Below, piece after piece: positions 9,252 through 18,542 of a stretch of DNA of 64,000 nucleotides (position 1 is the stretch's first letter; each line of letters starts with the position of its first letter). The stretch spans positions 124,001 through 188,000 of the forward strand of contig JALOOX010000001.1 of NCBI GenBank assembly GCA_025454175.1, read 5' to 3'. The notes beneath the pieces were generated by a model that ran no database searches, was not told where the DNA came from, and saw only the letters and a list, made by a program, of their open reading frames with translations. The position numbers and the translations under genes were made by a program. The DNA is from Syntrophobacteraceae bacterium (GTDB taxonomy: Bacteria; Desulfobacterota; Syntrophobacteria; Syntrophobacterales; Syntrophobacteraceae).

Positions 9252-11420
9252 ATGGACGAAAAGTTTGGCAGGATCGTTCGGAATGGTCTCATGCATTCCC
9301 AGGAGCGGGACGAGGAGTCCAGTCGGTTCCTCGGCATCATCGGGAGGTTCGCCGAGCTCTTTTCCTTCAAATCTGACGAACCGGCCCTCGATCGTGTGCT
9401 GGAGAAGCTCGTTCGCATCATTATCGAGGAGACGGATTTCGAGAACTGCTCCATCGTCCTCTGGGACTCCGGCTCACAGCAGCTGAGCCTCAAAGCGGCA
9501 TACGGCCTGGACGACCTGCTGGGCGGCGGCTCCGCGAAAGACCACCATCGGGACCTCACTTTCGATCCTGATGAAGGAATTGCCGGCCGGGTTTTCCAGA
9601 TGCAGTCCCCCTTCTTCCTGGAAAACGCCATGAGCGAGCCGGTACCGCCCAAAAACGGTGCGACGGTATCCCTCACTTCCATGGTCTGCCTGCCCCTCAC
9701 CGATCTTGGCGTCATGAACATCAGCTCGGCCCAGCCCCGTCATTTCTCCAGCCAGGCCAGGCGACACTGGGAGCTTATCAGCAGGATCATCAGCTTCTTG
9801 TTGAGTGGAGCGCTGGCGCCCAGGGAGCCCCTCCAATCCGGAAGCCTGGTGCCCCCCGACATCTCCAATGGGAAGACCCATTGCCATCCGGAGCAGCCGG
9901 CGGCAGCCGAGGATCTTCCGCTGCCCCAGCAGGTCATGGAGAGCACGCCCCAGGGAATCTGTCTTCTCGATGCGATGGGCTCCATCGTGCAGGTGAACCA
10001 GAGCATCGAAAGGAGACACGGTCTCAGTGCTTCCCAGTTCAAGGGTCGTTCGCCGGCAATCCTCTTCGCCAACCCTGAAGAATTCAAAAAGCTGTTCGGG
10101 GAGGTTTCGGCGTCTCAGGCCCAGGAACTGACCAACGTGTCCATGATGGGCCGGGACGGAGAAGGCTACCAGGCGGACGTCAACCTGGTGCGCCTTTCGG
10201 GTGGGTCAGGGACAACCAGTGGCTTCCTGCTTGTCATCCATGACATGACCAAGCGGAATTCCCTGGCCGAAAAGCTCATTCAGACCGAAAAGCTGGCGGC
10301 CCTGGGCATCATGGCCGGCGGAGTGGCTCATGATTTCAACAACCTCCTGATGGCGATCCTGGGCAACATTCAGTTGATGCTGCCCACCGTCGCCGACGAC
10401 GAGATCCAGAGGCGGCTTCAGAACATCGAGAAGGCTGTGCAGGACGGCGCCAACACGGTCCGGAGGCTGCAGAAGTTCACCGAACGGAGCAAGGACTCCC
10501 ATGTGCCGCCTGCGGTCGTTGATGTCGGCGAGGCCATCAACGATGTCATCGAGCTGACGCGACCCCGCTGGAAGAATGCCATGGAACGTTCGGGAAGGAG
10601 TATTCGCTTTGAACTGGACTTGTCCCCGGCGTGCTTTGCCTCCATGAGCGCATCGGATCTGAGGGAGGTGCTCGCGAACCTGGTTTTCAATGCCGTTGAA
10701 GCCATGCCTGAAGGGGGAGTCATCAAGATTTCGTGCAGGGCTTTGGAGGACCAGACCCTTCTGGAGATTTCGGACACGGGCATCGGAATGAGCAAGGAGG
10801 TGTCGACCAAGATTTTCGACCCCTTCTATACCACCAAGGGTGTTGGCAATTCGGGCCTCGGTCTGAGTGTTTCCTGGAGCCTGATTGCCCGCAGCGGCGG
10901 AGAAATTCGGGTTCGCAGCACACCCGGCAAGGGGTCGGTTTTCGAGATTTCGCTGCCCAAGTCGTCTCCTCCCCATGGAGCATCCCAACCCGGCAAGTCA
11001 AAATCGACACCCGAGTCGTTCAGGCTCCTGGTCGTCGACGACGATCCCGAGATCCTGGAGATATTGAGAGACATGCTCCGGTTGAAGGGGCACCGGGTCA
11101 CTGCAACGGGCGATGGTCACGAGGCCTTGAGGCTCATCGAGTCCGAGGATTTCAACCTGGTATTGACGGACCTGGGGATGCCGTCGGTGAGCGGGTGGGA
11201 CATCGCCAAACGCGCCAAGGCAAAGAGCTCGAAGCTTCCCGTCATCCTGATCACCGGCTGGGGAGCCCAGTACGAGGAAGACGATCTCACAACCAGCGGC
11301 GTCGACCATGTTCTATCAAAACCTCTGAGCTGGGACAGGCTCCTCGAGACCGTGGCCGAGCTGCTTAGCCCCTCCACCAAGGAGTCTCCCGCCCCAAGGT
11401 CCATTCTGCACATTGCTTGA
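9252..11420 (+). CDS. Hybrid sensor histidine kinase (GAF-PAS-HisKA-HATPase-REC)
   Basis: Cytoplasmic sensor of 722 residues with no membrane segment. Domains in order: GAF (about 25-185), PAS (about 220-340), NtrB-type dimerisation domain with phospho-accepting His360 in GGVAHDFNNLL, ATPase with N box VFNAVEAMPEG and G boxes DTGIGMS and GLGLSVSW, then a C-terminal receiver with VVDDDPE and phospho-accepting Asp640 in LVLTDLGMPS. It therefore can pass phosphate to its own receiver, and a further partner is not visible here. It forms a two-gene unit with the HDOD protein upstream. The signal is unknown. Confidence 0.9.
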   Translation: MDEKFGRIVRNGLMHSQERDEESSRFLGIIGRFAELFSFKSDEPALDRVLEKLVRIIIEETDFENCSIVLWDSGSQQLSLKAAYGLDDLLGGGSAKDHHRDLTFDPDEGIAGRVFQMQSPFFLENAMSEPVPPKNGATVSLTSMVCLPLTDLGVMNISSAQPRHFSSQARRHWELISRIISFLLSGALAPREPLQSGSLVPPDISNGKTHCHPEQPAAAEDLPLPQQVMESTPQGICLLDAMGSIVQVNQSIERRHGLSASQFKGRSPAILFANPEEFKKLFGEVSASQAQELTNVSMMGRDGEGYQADVNLVRLSGGSGTTSGFLLVIHDMTKRNSLAEKLIQTEKLAALGIMAGGVAHDFNNLLMAILGNIQLMLPTVADDEIQRRLQNIEKAVQDGANTVRRLQKFTERSKDSHVPPAVVDVGEAINDVIELTRPRWKNAMERSGRSIRFELDLSPACFASMSASDLREVLANLVFNAVEAMPEGGVIKISCRALEDQTLLEISDTGIGMSKEVSTKIFDPFYTTKGVGNSGLGLSVSWSLIARSGGEIRVRSTPGKGSVFEISLPKSSPPHGASQPGKSKSTPESFRLLVVDDDPEILEILRDMLRLKGHRVTATGDGHEALRLIESEDFNLVLTDLGMPSVSGWDIAKRAKAKSSKLPVILITGWGAQYEEDDLTTSGVDHVLSKPLSWDRLLETVAELLSPSTKESPAPRSILHIA

Positions 11421-11640
11421 GGGACCGGGTCTCCGGACCGCTCCATCCCGCCGGCATGGCGTACTCTGCGGGCATCTCCCCTTTAACGGCCATGGGCTCC
11501 GTTTCTCGGACCTTTCGGCAATCGACCTCTCCTCTGACGCACGGGGTCGAGCACCCCGCCTTTCAGACCATCCGCCACGGTTTACTCCGACACATTGACA
11601 TTTCGCATCGCTCTGAAATGTGCTAAGAGGACTGTCCATA

Positions 11641-12987
11641 TTGAGCAGTACGGCATCATCATCGCGGCATGAATCATGGGTGAAAATGATGGAGAGCTCG
11701 GCCCTGAACCGCTACAAGACGTCCATCGACTACCTCTATGGCCTGCAGAAATACGGCATCAAGTTTGGCCTCAACTCGACGGAGAGGATCCTGGAGCGCC
11801 TGGGGAATCCCGAAAGGAGACTCAGGTGCATTCATGTGGGCGGCACCAACGGCAAGGGCTCCACGGCCGCCATGCTGTCGAGCGTTCTCCGGGCCCACGG
11901 GCTCAGGGTGGGTCTTTACACTTCGCCGCATCTCGTTCGATTCACCGAAAGGTTCCGGGTAGACGAGCGGGAGGCCGATGTCGAGCGCATTCTGGAGGTT
12001 TTCGAGCGTGTTCGGTCGGTGCTGGACGACAGCGAGCCCCCCACGTTCTTCGAGATGGTGACGGCCATGGCCTTTCAGTACTTCCTGGAGGAGCAGGTGG
12101 ACTGGGCCGTCATCGAGGTTGGAATGGGGGGCCGGCTGGATGCGACCAATGTCATCCGCCCCGAAGTCAGTATCATCACGAACGTATCCTATGATCACCA
12201 GGAGTTTCTCGGCAACAGCCTGGCGGCCATCGCCCGCGAGAAGGCCGGGATCATCAAGGAGGAGGTGCCGCTGGTCACCGGCGCCAGGCAGCCGGTTGTC
12301 AAAGGTATTCTGAAAGCCACGTGCTTCAGTCATCACGCCCCCGTTTTCTGCCTGGGCTCCCAGTTCCGCGTGCGACGAAATCCTGACGGGACCTTCCAGT
12401 ACCATGGCATAAAGCGGAAATGGCGGTCCCTGGAGCTGAACCTGAAGGGGGCTCATCAGTTTCAGAATGCTGCCCTGGCGTTGGCTGCCCTCGAGGTTGT
12501 CAAGGAGGAGAACGCTGTGCCTCTGGATGCGGAAGTCATCAGGGAGGCTCTGCTGGATGTTCGCTGGCCCTGTCGCCTGGAGGTCCTGCAGGAAAGCCCC
12601 CTCGTCATCCTGGACGGCGCACACAATCCTCATGGCGCGGAAAGCCTGAGAGATGCGCTCAAATCCTGTTTCGACTATGAGAAGCTCCACCTGGTCCTGG
12701 GTATCATGGCCGACAAGGACACCCGGGGGATCCTCAGGAGGTTGCTTCCCCTTGCGGAGACTGCCATTTTCACGAAGCCCAGGTACGCGCGCGCGGAAAA
12801 GCCCGAGACATTGAAACGCCTTGCGCGCCCATACGTCCAGAAGCACTATGTCATCCCGGATCCCGCGGCGGCCATCGCCGAGGCCAGGGCCATGGCATCT
12901 CCCAACGATGCCATCTGTATCGCGGGCTCCCTGTATTTTGCCGGTGAAGTGAAAGAGCTTTTAGGAGAGCATACGATCTCCATCTGA
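11641..12987 (+). CDS. folC: Bifunctional folylpolyglutamate synthase/dihydrofolate synthase
   Basis: Adds glutamate to dihydropteroate and to reduced folates, ATP-dependent, cytoplasmic. Mur-ligase fold: P-loop GGTNGKGST, VGLYTSPHLVRFTERFRV, and VEVGMGGRLDATNVI. TTG 11641 has AAGAGGA nine bases upstream and gives 448 residues. GTG 11680 or ATG 11686/11689 would give a more usual N-terminus (MESSALNRYKTSIDYLYGLQ), so the start is uncertain. The 220 bp upstream of it (11421-11640) carries no gene I can support. Confidence 0.93.
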   Translation: MSSTASSSRHESWVKMMESSALNRYKTSIDYLYGLQKYGIKFGLNSTERILERLGNPERRLRCIHVGGTNGKGSTAAMLSSVLRAHGLRVGLYTSPHLVRFTERFRVDEREADVERILEVFERVRSVLDDSEPPTFFEMVTAMAFQYFLEEQVDWAVIEVGMGGRLDATNVIRPEVSIITNVSYDHQEFLGNSLAAIAREKAGIIKEEVPLVTGARQPVVKGILKATCFSHHAPVFCLGSQFRVRRNPDGTFQYHGIKRKWRSLELNLKGAHQFQNAALALAALEVVKEENAVPLDAEVIREALLDVRWPCRLEVLQESPLVILDGAHNPHGAESLRDALKSCFDYEKLHLVLGIMADKDTRGILRRLLPLAETAIFTKPRYARAEKPETLKRLARPYVQKHYVIPDPAAAIAEARAMASPNDAICIAGSLYFAGEVKELLGEHTISI

Positions 12988-13168
12988 TCACCCGACAGTT
13001 TCCCGGGGACCGCTCGGGCGTCCACCATTTTTTCGGCGGCGTCACCGACGAGCCTGCTCGCGGCGTCCCCTCGAGGGGCGCATATGGGAGTCCGGCAAGA
13101 CCGCGCCAGAATCGAGATGCCCGGATTCCAGATCCAAGGCCGCTTTCGAAGAAAGGGGCAGCAACGCC

Positions 13169-15463
13169 ATGTTTCCTGTCAGTCTCACCCGTCTTCGACA
13201 CCTGATGGTGATTTCACTCTGCCTGAGCGGTTTGCTGTTGCCATTCCCGGGCACTGTGATCGAGCTCGCTCGTGCGGAAGCTGAGTTGAAGGACCTGGTT
13301 CAGAACGGGACCCTCGCGGACCAGTTGCGGGGAACCTGGACCATTGATGCCGACCAGCTCTCCTATGATCAGGAGAGGAAGGTCTACGAGGCCGTGGGGA
13401 ATGTTCGCATCGTTTCCGGAAAGCGCCACATCGAATCAGATTGGGCTGAGCTCGACACCGCCAGGCGCATTGCGGAGCTCAAAGGCAACGTGATTTTGAA
13501 ATACGGGAGCGACTGGCTCCGGGGCGAGCACGTGATCTGGAACCTGGATGAGGAGACGGGCTGGGTGGACGGGGGGTTGACCTATTTCGCCGCCAACCAG
13601 CTTTATGCCACGGGAGAGAACATCCAGAAGACCAGTGCGACTCAATACGAGCTGAAGGGTGGGTTTGTCACCGGCTGCGACCCCGAAGGTCCGGACTGGA
13701 GGATCCGCTATGAAACCATGAAGGTCAACGTGGAGGGCGTCGCCTGGGCGAGGAATACTTCCTTCTGGATCGGAGACGTCCCCGTGTTCTATCTGCCCGT
13801 GGTGGCGGTTCCGGTGAGCCGGAAGCGCCAATCCGGCTTCCTGCTTCCCTGGGGAGGATACTCGGACCTCAACGGAATCCAGGGAGAGATCCCCTTTTAT
13901 TGGGCCATTCGGCAGGACATGGATGCCACGTTCTTTGGCCGGTACATGTCGAAGCGGGGCTGGATGAGCGGCGTCGAGTATCGAATCGCCAATGAGAAGT
14001 GGGGCGAGGGAATCTGGCTCTTCAACTACATGAATGACCACGCCGACAAGGATCACCTGGCGTCCCAGGAGTATCCCTTCATCCGGAGCGATAGGTTCTG
14101 GCTGAGGTCGAGGCACTCCTTCGAGCTTCCCTGGGAGATCGACGCCAAGATGGACCTCGACTTCGTCAGCGACCGGAACTTCCTGCGGGAGTTCGAGCGG
14201 GGGTCGGCCTCCATCGACTACTCCGACAAGACGTTCCGGGAGCATTTCGGACGCGGAGTCATCAACGACGAGAACACGCTGGCCCGGGAGTCCAGTCTCT
14301 ACCTGGAGCGGCGTCAGGAATCGAGCCTTGTCAGCATGGATACCAGGTACTGGGACCAGCAGGACAAGGAGATCGATGAATTCACGCTCCAGCGACTGCC
14401 CACCCTTGCCTTCAACGTCGTTCCCACATGGATCGACAGACTGCCCGCCTACTACACCTTCAGCACCAGTTACACGAACTACTGGAGGCGTGAGGGGGAC
14501 CGGGCCAACCGCCTGGACGTTTTCCCAAGGCTGAGCCTGCCGATGCAGTGGAAGAACTATCTCGATTTGGAGCCATCCATCGGCCTGCGCGCCACCTCCT
14601 ACTGGGTCGACTGGGAGGAGGACCTGCCCAATCAGCCCAACGAGAGCCAGGGGCGGTTTTTCACCGATTTGCGCATGGAGATGAGCAGCCGTGTCAACAA
14701 GGTTCACCCGTGGCGGATCGGGTCGTTCAGCGCCTTTCAGCATTCGATCCGCCCTGAAGTGGTCTACCAGTATGTTCCCGAGCCCGTTGAGGGGACCATT
14801 CCCTTTTTCGACCGCTTGGACGAGGATCCCTCCCGCCATGACATTCGATACGGCTTCACGACTTTTCTCACGGGAAAATCCGTCAAGACCGATGCCCAGG
14901 GCATCGAACGGGTCTCTTATGACGAAGTGGTCAGGCTGCAGCTGTCGCACGGCTACAACTTCGAGCGGGTTCCGGCGAACGTCCCCGACGTCAGACTGGA
15001 GAGCAGTCGCGAAAAGGGTCTGACCGACATCGGGCTGCGGCTGGATGTCAAGCCGAAGCCCTACCTGACCCTCTCCTACGACGCAGAGCTCGATCCCGAC
15101 CGCGGGAACGTGCAGCTTCATGACCTGTACATGGTCCTGAGCAGCGGAATGGGACACCGGTTGCGACTGGATTACCAGTACCGGCGTGAGTCCCTGGTGG
15201 ACGAGATCATCGCCACGACCAACATCAAGCTTTTCAAGAACTTCTATCTCCTCACCTATCACGATTATTCCATCGATCAGGACGATCTCTACGCCCACGG
15301 CTATGGGTTCCGGTATGACCACGGGTGCTGGGCCATTGGCGTATCTTATGAAAGGGAGGAGAAGGATCAGCGGATTGCCTTCACCGTGAACCTGCTGGGG
15401 CTCGGGGCTTTCGGAGGAAGTCGCAGTTACGGCAAGAAAGAAGTCGACGTGGACCTCCAGTGA
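13169..15463 (+). CDS. lptD: LPS-assembly protein LptD
   Basis: Outer-membrane translocon that inserts lipopolysaccharide into the outer leaflet, acting with LptE. It has 764 residues: a signal peptide (about 1-36), a periplasmic OstA/LptA-like domain (about 45-160) and a C-terminal beta-barrel ending in an aromatic-rich strand pattern. The ribosome site AAAGGGG precedes ATG 13169. The mature protein has only two cysteines, Cys170 (VTGCDPEG) and Cys720 (YDHGCWAIG), so at most one interdomain disulfide can form, against two in E. coli. Its presence shows the cell has an LPS outer membrane. The 181-bp gap after folC has no gene. Confidence 0.93.
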   Translation: MFPVSLTRLRHLMVISLCLSGLLLPFPGTVIELARAEAELKDLVQNGTLADQLRGTWTIDADQLSYDQERKVYEAVGNVRIVSGKRHIESDWAELDTARRIAELKGNVILKYGSDWLRGEHVIWNLDEETGWVDGGLTYFAANQLYATGENIQKTSATQYELKGGFVTGCDPEGPDWRIRYETMKVNVEGVAWARNTSFWIGDVPVFYLPVVAVPVSRKRQSGFLLPWGGYSDLNGIQGEIPFYWAIRQDMDATFFGRYMSKRGWMSGVEYRIANEKWGEGIWLFNYMNDHADKDHLASQEYPFIRSDRFWLRSRHSFELPWEIDAKMDLDFVSDRNFLREFERGSASIDYSDKTFREHFGRGVINDENTLARESSLYLERRQESSLVSMDTRYWDQQDKEIDEFTLQRLPTLAFNVVPTWIDRLPAYYTFSTSYTNYWRREGDRANRLDVFPRLSLPMQWKNYLDLEPSIGLRATSYWVDWEEDLPNQPNESQGRFFTDLRMEMSSRVNKVHPWRIGSFSAFQHSIRPEVVYQYVPEPVEGTIPFFDRLDEDPSRHDIRYGFTTFLTGKSVKTDAQGIERVSYDEVVRLQLSHGYNFERVPANVPDVRLESSREKGLTDIGLRLDVKPKPYLTLSYDAELDPDRGNVQLHDLYMVLSSGMGHRLRLDYQYRRESLVDEIIATTNIKLFKNFYLLTYHDYSIDQDDLYAHGYGFRYDHGCWAIGVSYEREEKDQRIAFTVNLLGLGAFGGSRSYGKKEVDVDLQ

Positions 15464-15473
15464 CATGCGAGCT

Positions 15474-15499
15474 TGCGATTACGATCTGCGATTACGATC
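15474..15499 (+). repeat. Perfect 13-bp tandem repeat upstream of rplM
   Basis: Two head-to-tail copies of TGCGATTACGATC (15474-15486 and 15487-15499) end directly against the -35 hexamer of the rplM promoter. The position suggests an upstream element or a regulator site, but it may be chance duplication. Confidence 0.7.
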
Positions 15500-15528
15500 T
15501 TGACAACGCTGGGCTCTTCCTTTATAGC
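15500..15528 (+). promoter_or_regulatory. Sigma-70-type promoter of rplM-rpsI
   Basis: A perfect TTGACA (15500-15505), a 17-bp spacer and TATAGC (15523-15528), 44 bp before the rplM start. Spacing and match are good for a housekeeping promoter, and location is right for ribosomal protein expression. Confidence 0.7.
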
Positions 15529-15571
15529 TTACGGGCTTCAGGCTAGACCTATTCACTGCGGAGAGCAACCG

Positions 15572-16030
15572 ATGAAAACGAGCAGCGCCAAGTTTCAACC
15601 GAATCAGCGAAAATGGATCATGGTGGACGCCGAAAACCAGGTTCTGGGGCGATTGGCAACTCAGATCGCCATAAGACTGCGCGGAAAGCATCTTCCTCAC
15701 TTCACTCCCCATGTGGACGTGGGCGACTTCGTCGTGGTGGTCAATGCCGACAAGGTCCGCCTGACGGGCAACAAGTGGGATCAGAAGGTATATTACCGGC
15801 ACAGCGGCTACATGGGCGGAGTCAAGGAGACAGCGGCCCGAAAGCTGAACCAGGAGAAACCCGAAAGGATGATTCGACTGGCTGTGTGGGGAATGCTACC
15901 CAAGAACAGACTGGGACGGAAGCTTATAAAGAAGTTGAAGGTATATCGCGGAACCGAGCATCCCCATGAAGCTCAGCAACCCGTGGCGACTCATTTCCAG
16001 CCGATCGCCGGGCTTCAACCGGATGCATGA
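15572..16030 (+). CDS. rplM: 50S ribosomal protein L13
   Basis: Large-subunit ribosomal protein, 152 residues. Family features: [16 protein letters not shown] near the start, then [24 protein letters not shown] and a [10 protein letters not shown] loop. The frame is open upstream, but ATG 15572 gives the standard N-terminus. It is followed 15 bp later by rpsI, the universal L13-S9 pair. Confidence 0.97.
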   Translation: MKTSSAKFQPNQRKWIMVDAENQVLGRLATQIAIRLRGKHLPHFTPHVDVGDFVVVVNADKVRLTGNKWDQKVYYRHSGYMGGVKETAARKLNQEKPERMIRLAVWGMLPKNRLGRKLIKKLKVYRGTEHPHEAQQPVATHFQPIAGLQPDA

Positions 16031-16045
16031 GGAGACTGAATTCTG

Positions 16046-16438
16046 ATGGCCGAACAGCGTTTCTACGGAACAGGAAAACGAAAGACGGCGGTGGCGCGCG
16101 TCTGGCTTCAACCCGGAACTGGAGTGGTCACCATCAACAAGAGGACCCTGGACGAGTACATCGACCGGGAAACCAGTAAAATGGTCATTACGCAGCCCCT
16201 GGTCATGACGGGCACCTACGGCAAGCTGGATGTCATGGTCAACGTTTTCGGGGGTGGCGGGTCCGGACAGGCGGGAGCCATTCGCCACGGGATCTCCAAG
16301 GCTCTGCTCGAGTTCAATCCCGAGTTCCGGGAAGTGCTCAAGCGAGCGGGCTTCATCACGCGCGATTCCCGTGTGAAGGAAAGAAAGAAATACGGCAGGC
16401 GAAGCGCGCGGGCCCGGTTCCAGTATTCGAAACGATAA
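16046..16438 (+). CDS. rpsI: 30S ribosomal protein S9
   Basis: Small-subunit ribosomal protein, 130 residues, ending in the conserved RARFQYSKR tail that reaches the decoding site. GGAG precedes the ATG by about ten bases. Second gene of the rplM operon, closed by the hairpin at 16634-16672. Confidence 0.97.
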   Translation: MAEQRFYGTGKRKTAVARVWLQPGTGVVTINKRTLDEYIDRETSKMVITQPLVMTGTYGKLDVMVNVFGGGGSGQAGAIRHGISKALLEFNPEFREVLKRAGFITRDSRVKERKKYGRRSARARFQYSKR

Positions 16439-16633
16439 TTCGGCGCGTGGCTCACCTTGTGTCATGCGGTGCCGAAGCGAGCCGTCTCCGGCGTGAATGG
16501 CGCCGGCGTGGGACAGGGTTGGCTGAGCGGCTCATTGAATCACCGGTGGGCCATCGCGGCTGATGGATGCTGCAAGCCGACGGAAGCACCATCTCGTTTT
16601 CATGGATCCATCCGTCAGCGACTTCGAATTCGA

Positions 16634-16672
16634 CATCAAGGGCACCCTGCTCCGAGCGCGGTGCCCTTGATG
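16634..16672 (+). terminator. Strong hairpin between rpsI and argC
   Basis: Perfect 13-bp stem, CATCAAGGGCACC pairing with GGTGCCCTTGATG, with a 13-nt loop, followed by CCTTTCT. It is a plausible Rho-independent terminator for rplM-rpsI, although the T-run is weak. It ends only 26 bp before the argC start codon, so it may also limit read-through into argC. Confidence 0.65.
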
Positions 16673-16698
16673 CCTTTCTGTGGCATGAGAGGGAAGGT

Positions 16699-17736
16699 AT
16701 GATACGCGTCGCCATTGCGGGAGCATCGGGATACACGGGGTTCGAGCTGATCCGCATCATGGTTCAGCACCCCGAGGTTCGACTCACGGCCATCACCTCT
16801 AGGGCCCAGATGGGGCAGCGACTCGATGACTTCTATCCCGCTTTCAGGGGGCACTGTGAGCTGGTCTTTGAAGAGCCTGATCCCGCGGTCCTGACCCGGG
16901 ATGCCGATGTGGTCTTCACAGCCCTCCCACACCAGGCAGCCATGGACATGGTCCCAGCCCTGCTGGATCGAGGGGTAAAGGTCGTGGACCTGAGTGCGGA
17001 CTACCGTTTTCGCGATCCGGCCGTCTATGAAGCCTGGTATCAGCCCCATAAAACCCCCGAGCTCTCGTCCCAGGCCGTCTACGGTCTGCCTGAGCTTCAT
17101 CGGGAGGCCATCCGCAGGGCCCGCCTCGTGGGCAATCCCGGCTGCTACCCCACCAGCATCATCCTGGCTGCGGCACCACTGCTGGCTCGGGGTCTGGTGC
17201 GGCCCGAGACCATCATTGCCGATTCCAAGTCCGGGGTATCGGGAGCCGGCCGCGGAGCTTCCCTCGCCGTCCATTTTTGCGAAGTCAACGAGGGTTTCAA
17301 GGCTTACAAGGTGGGCGAGCATCGACACACGCCTGAAATCGAACAGGAGCTTGGCCTGCTGGCCGGTAAGCCCGTCAGCATCAATTTCACGCCTCACCTG
17401 GTTCCCATGAGCCGGGGGATCCTGAGCACGGTGTATGCCACCGTCGCGGCGGGCGCCACCGCCGAAGGGATTGACGACGCCTTTCACAACTTCTACTCAG
17501 GCGCGCCTTTCGTGCGATTGTGCAAGAAGGGCGAATTCCCCTCCACTCTGCAGGTGCGGGGCAGCAACCACTGCGATCTCGGCTGGCGCTTTGATCCGCG
17601 CACCCGGCGCGTGATCGTCGTGTCGGTCATTGACAATCTGACGCGTGGAGCCTCGGGGCAGGCCGTCTGCAACATGAATCTCATGTGCGGTCTCCCGGAA
17701 GCAGCGGGACTTGCGGCGCCGCCCTGGCAGCCTTGA
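16699..17736 (+). CDS. argC: N-acetyl-gamma-glutamyl-phosphate reductase
   Basis: Third step of arginine synthesis: NADPH-dependent reduction of N-acetylglutamyl phosphate to the semialdehyde. It has 345 residues with the Rossmann motif GASGYTGFE at the N-terminus and catalytic Cys149 in GNPGCYPTS. The frame extends upstream through the rpsI terminator, but ATG 16699 has AGGGAAGG just before it and the expected N-terminus. truA starts 6 bp after the stop. Confidence 0.96.
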   Translation: MIRVAIAGASGYTGFELIRIMVQHPEVRLTAITSRAQMGQRLDDFYPAFRGHCELVFEEPDPAVLTRDADVVFTALPHQAAMDMVPALLDRGVKVVDLSADYRFRDPAVYEAWYQPHKTPELSSQAVYGLPELHREAIRRARLVGNPGCYPTSIILAAAPLLARGLVRPETIIADSKSGVSGAGRGASLAVHFCEVNEGFKAYKVGEHRHTPEIEQELGLLAGKPVSINFTPHLVPMSRGILSTVYATVAAGATAEGIDDAFHNFYSGAPFVRLCKKGEFPSTLQVRGSNHCDLGWRFDPRTRRVIVVSVIDNLTRGASGQAVCNMNLMCGLPEAAGLAAPPWQP

Positions 17737-17742
17737 TTCAGC

Positions 17743-18540
17743 ATGGCCCATCATGATGTTCAGCAGAAGCGGAACTTCAGGCTGGTCCTGGAATACGACG
17801 GCTCGGGATACCATGGATGGCAGAGGCAGGAGGGGGTACTCACCATTCAGGAGGTCCTGGAGTCCCGCATCGAAGTCATGCTGGGGGGACCTATCCGTGT
17901 GCGTGGCTCGGGGAGGACTGACGCCGGAGTTCACGCCAGGAGGCAGGTGGCGAACTTTTACGCCAGAACGCGGTTGGAGCCCCGGGAGATCCAGAGGGGG
18001 CTGAACGGTCTCCTTCCGGCCGACATCGTCGTGCTCGAGGCCGAGGAGGTGGAGGACTCCTTTCACGCCCGGTTCTCAGCCGTCAGCAAGACATACGAGT
18101 ACAGGATTCTCAGCCGTGAGACGCCGTCTGCGCTCGAGAGAAGGAGTGCATGGCACGTTCGCCGGCGGCTCAGCGCGCCCCCGGTGCTGGAGTGTCTCGG
18201 CGGAGTGATCGGCACTCATGATTTCGCGGCCTTCATGGCTGCGGGTTCTTCGGTCAAATCGACAGAGCGGACCATTTATCGGGCCGAGATGTCCTGCCCG
18301 GATCCCGAGCATTGGGTGCTCCTTTTTGAGGCCAACGGTTTCCTCAGGCATATGGTGAGGAACCTGGTGGGTACCTTGGTGGATGTGGGCAAAGGGAAGC
18401 TGAGCCCGGAGGATTTCATGAATATCATGGAAAGCGGGGATCGACGCCGCGCCGGAATGACGGCGCCGGCTCACGGGCTTTTTCTGGTGGATGTGGCCTA
18501 TGATTCCAATGCCGTTCGGGACACGCAGGGAGGGGATTGA
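17743..18540 (+). CDS. truA: tRNA pseudouridine synthase A
   Basis: Converts uridines 38-40 of the tRNA anticodon arm to pseudouridine. It has 265 residues with the catalytic Asp60 in GSGRTDAGVHA and a C-terminal FLRHMVRNLVGTLVDVGKG motif. It lies 6 bp after argC and ends 2 bp before the aminotransferase start, so argC, truA and the aminotransferase are likely one transcript. Confidence 0.96.
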   Translation: MAHHDVQQKRNFRLVLEYDGSGYHGWQRQEGVLTIQEVLESRIEVMLGGPIRVRGSGRTDAGVHARRQVANFYARTRLEPREIQRGLNGLLPADIVVLEAEEVEDSFHARFSAVSKTYEYRILSRETPSALERRSAWHVRRRLSAPPVLECLGGVIGTHDFAAFMAAGSSVKSTERTIYRAEMSCPDPEHWVLLFEANGFLRHMVRNLVGTLVDVGKGKLSPEDFMNIMESGDRRRAGMTAPAHGLFLVDVAYDSNAVRDTQGGD

Positions 18541-18542
18541 AG

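Noticed and set aside
13436-15466. Minus-strand open frame of 676 codons opposite lptD
   Set aside because: Antisense to a certain gene, low-complexity Val/Gly/Asp-rich product, no start site or family signal.
16567-16698. Long N-terminal extension of argC
   Set aside because: It would translate through the rpsI terminator; ATG 16699 has a good ribosome site and the normal N-terminus.
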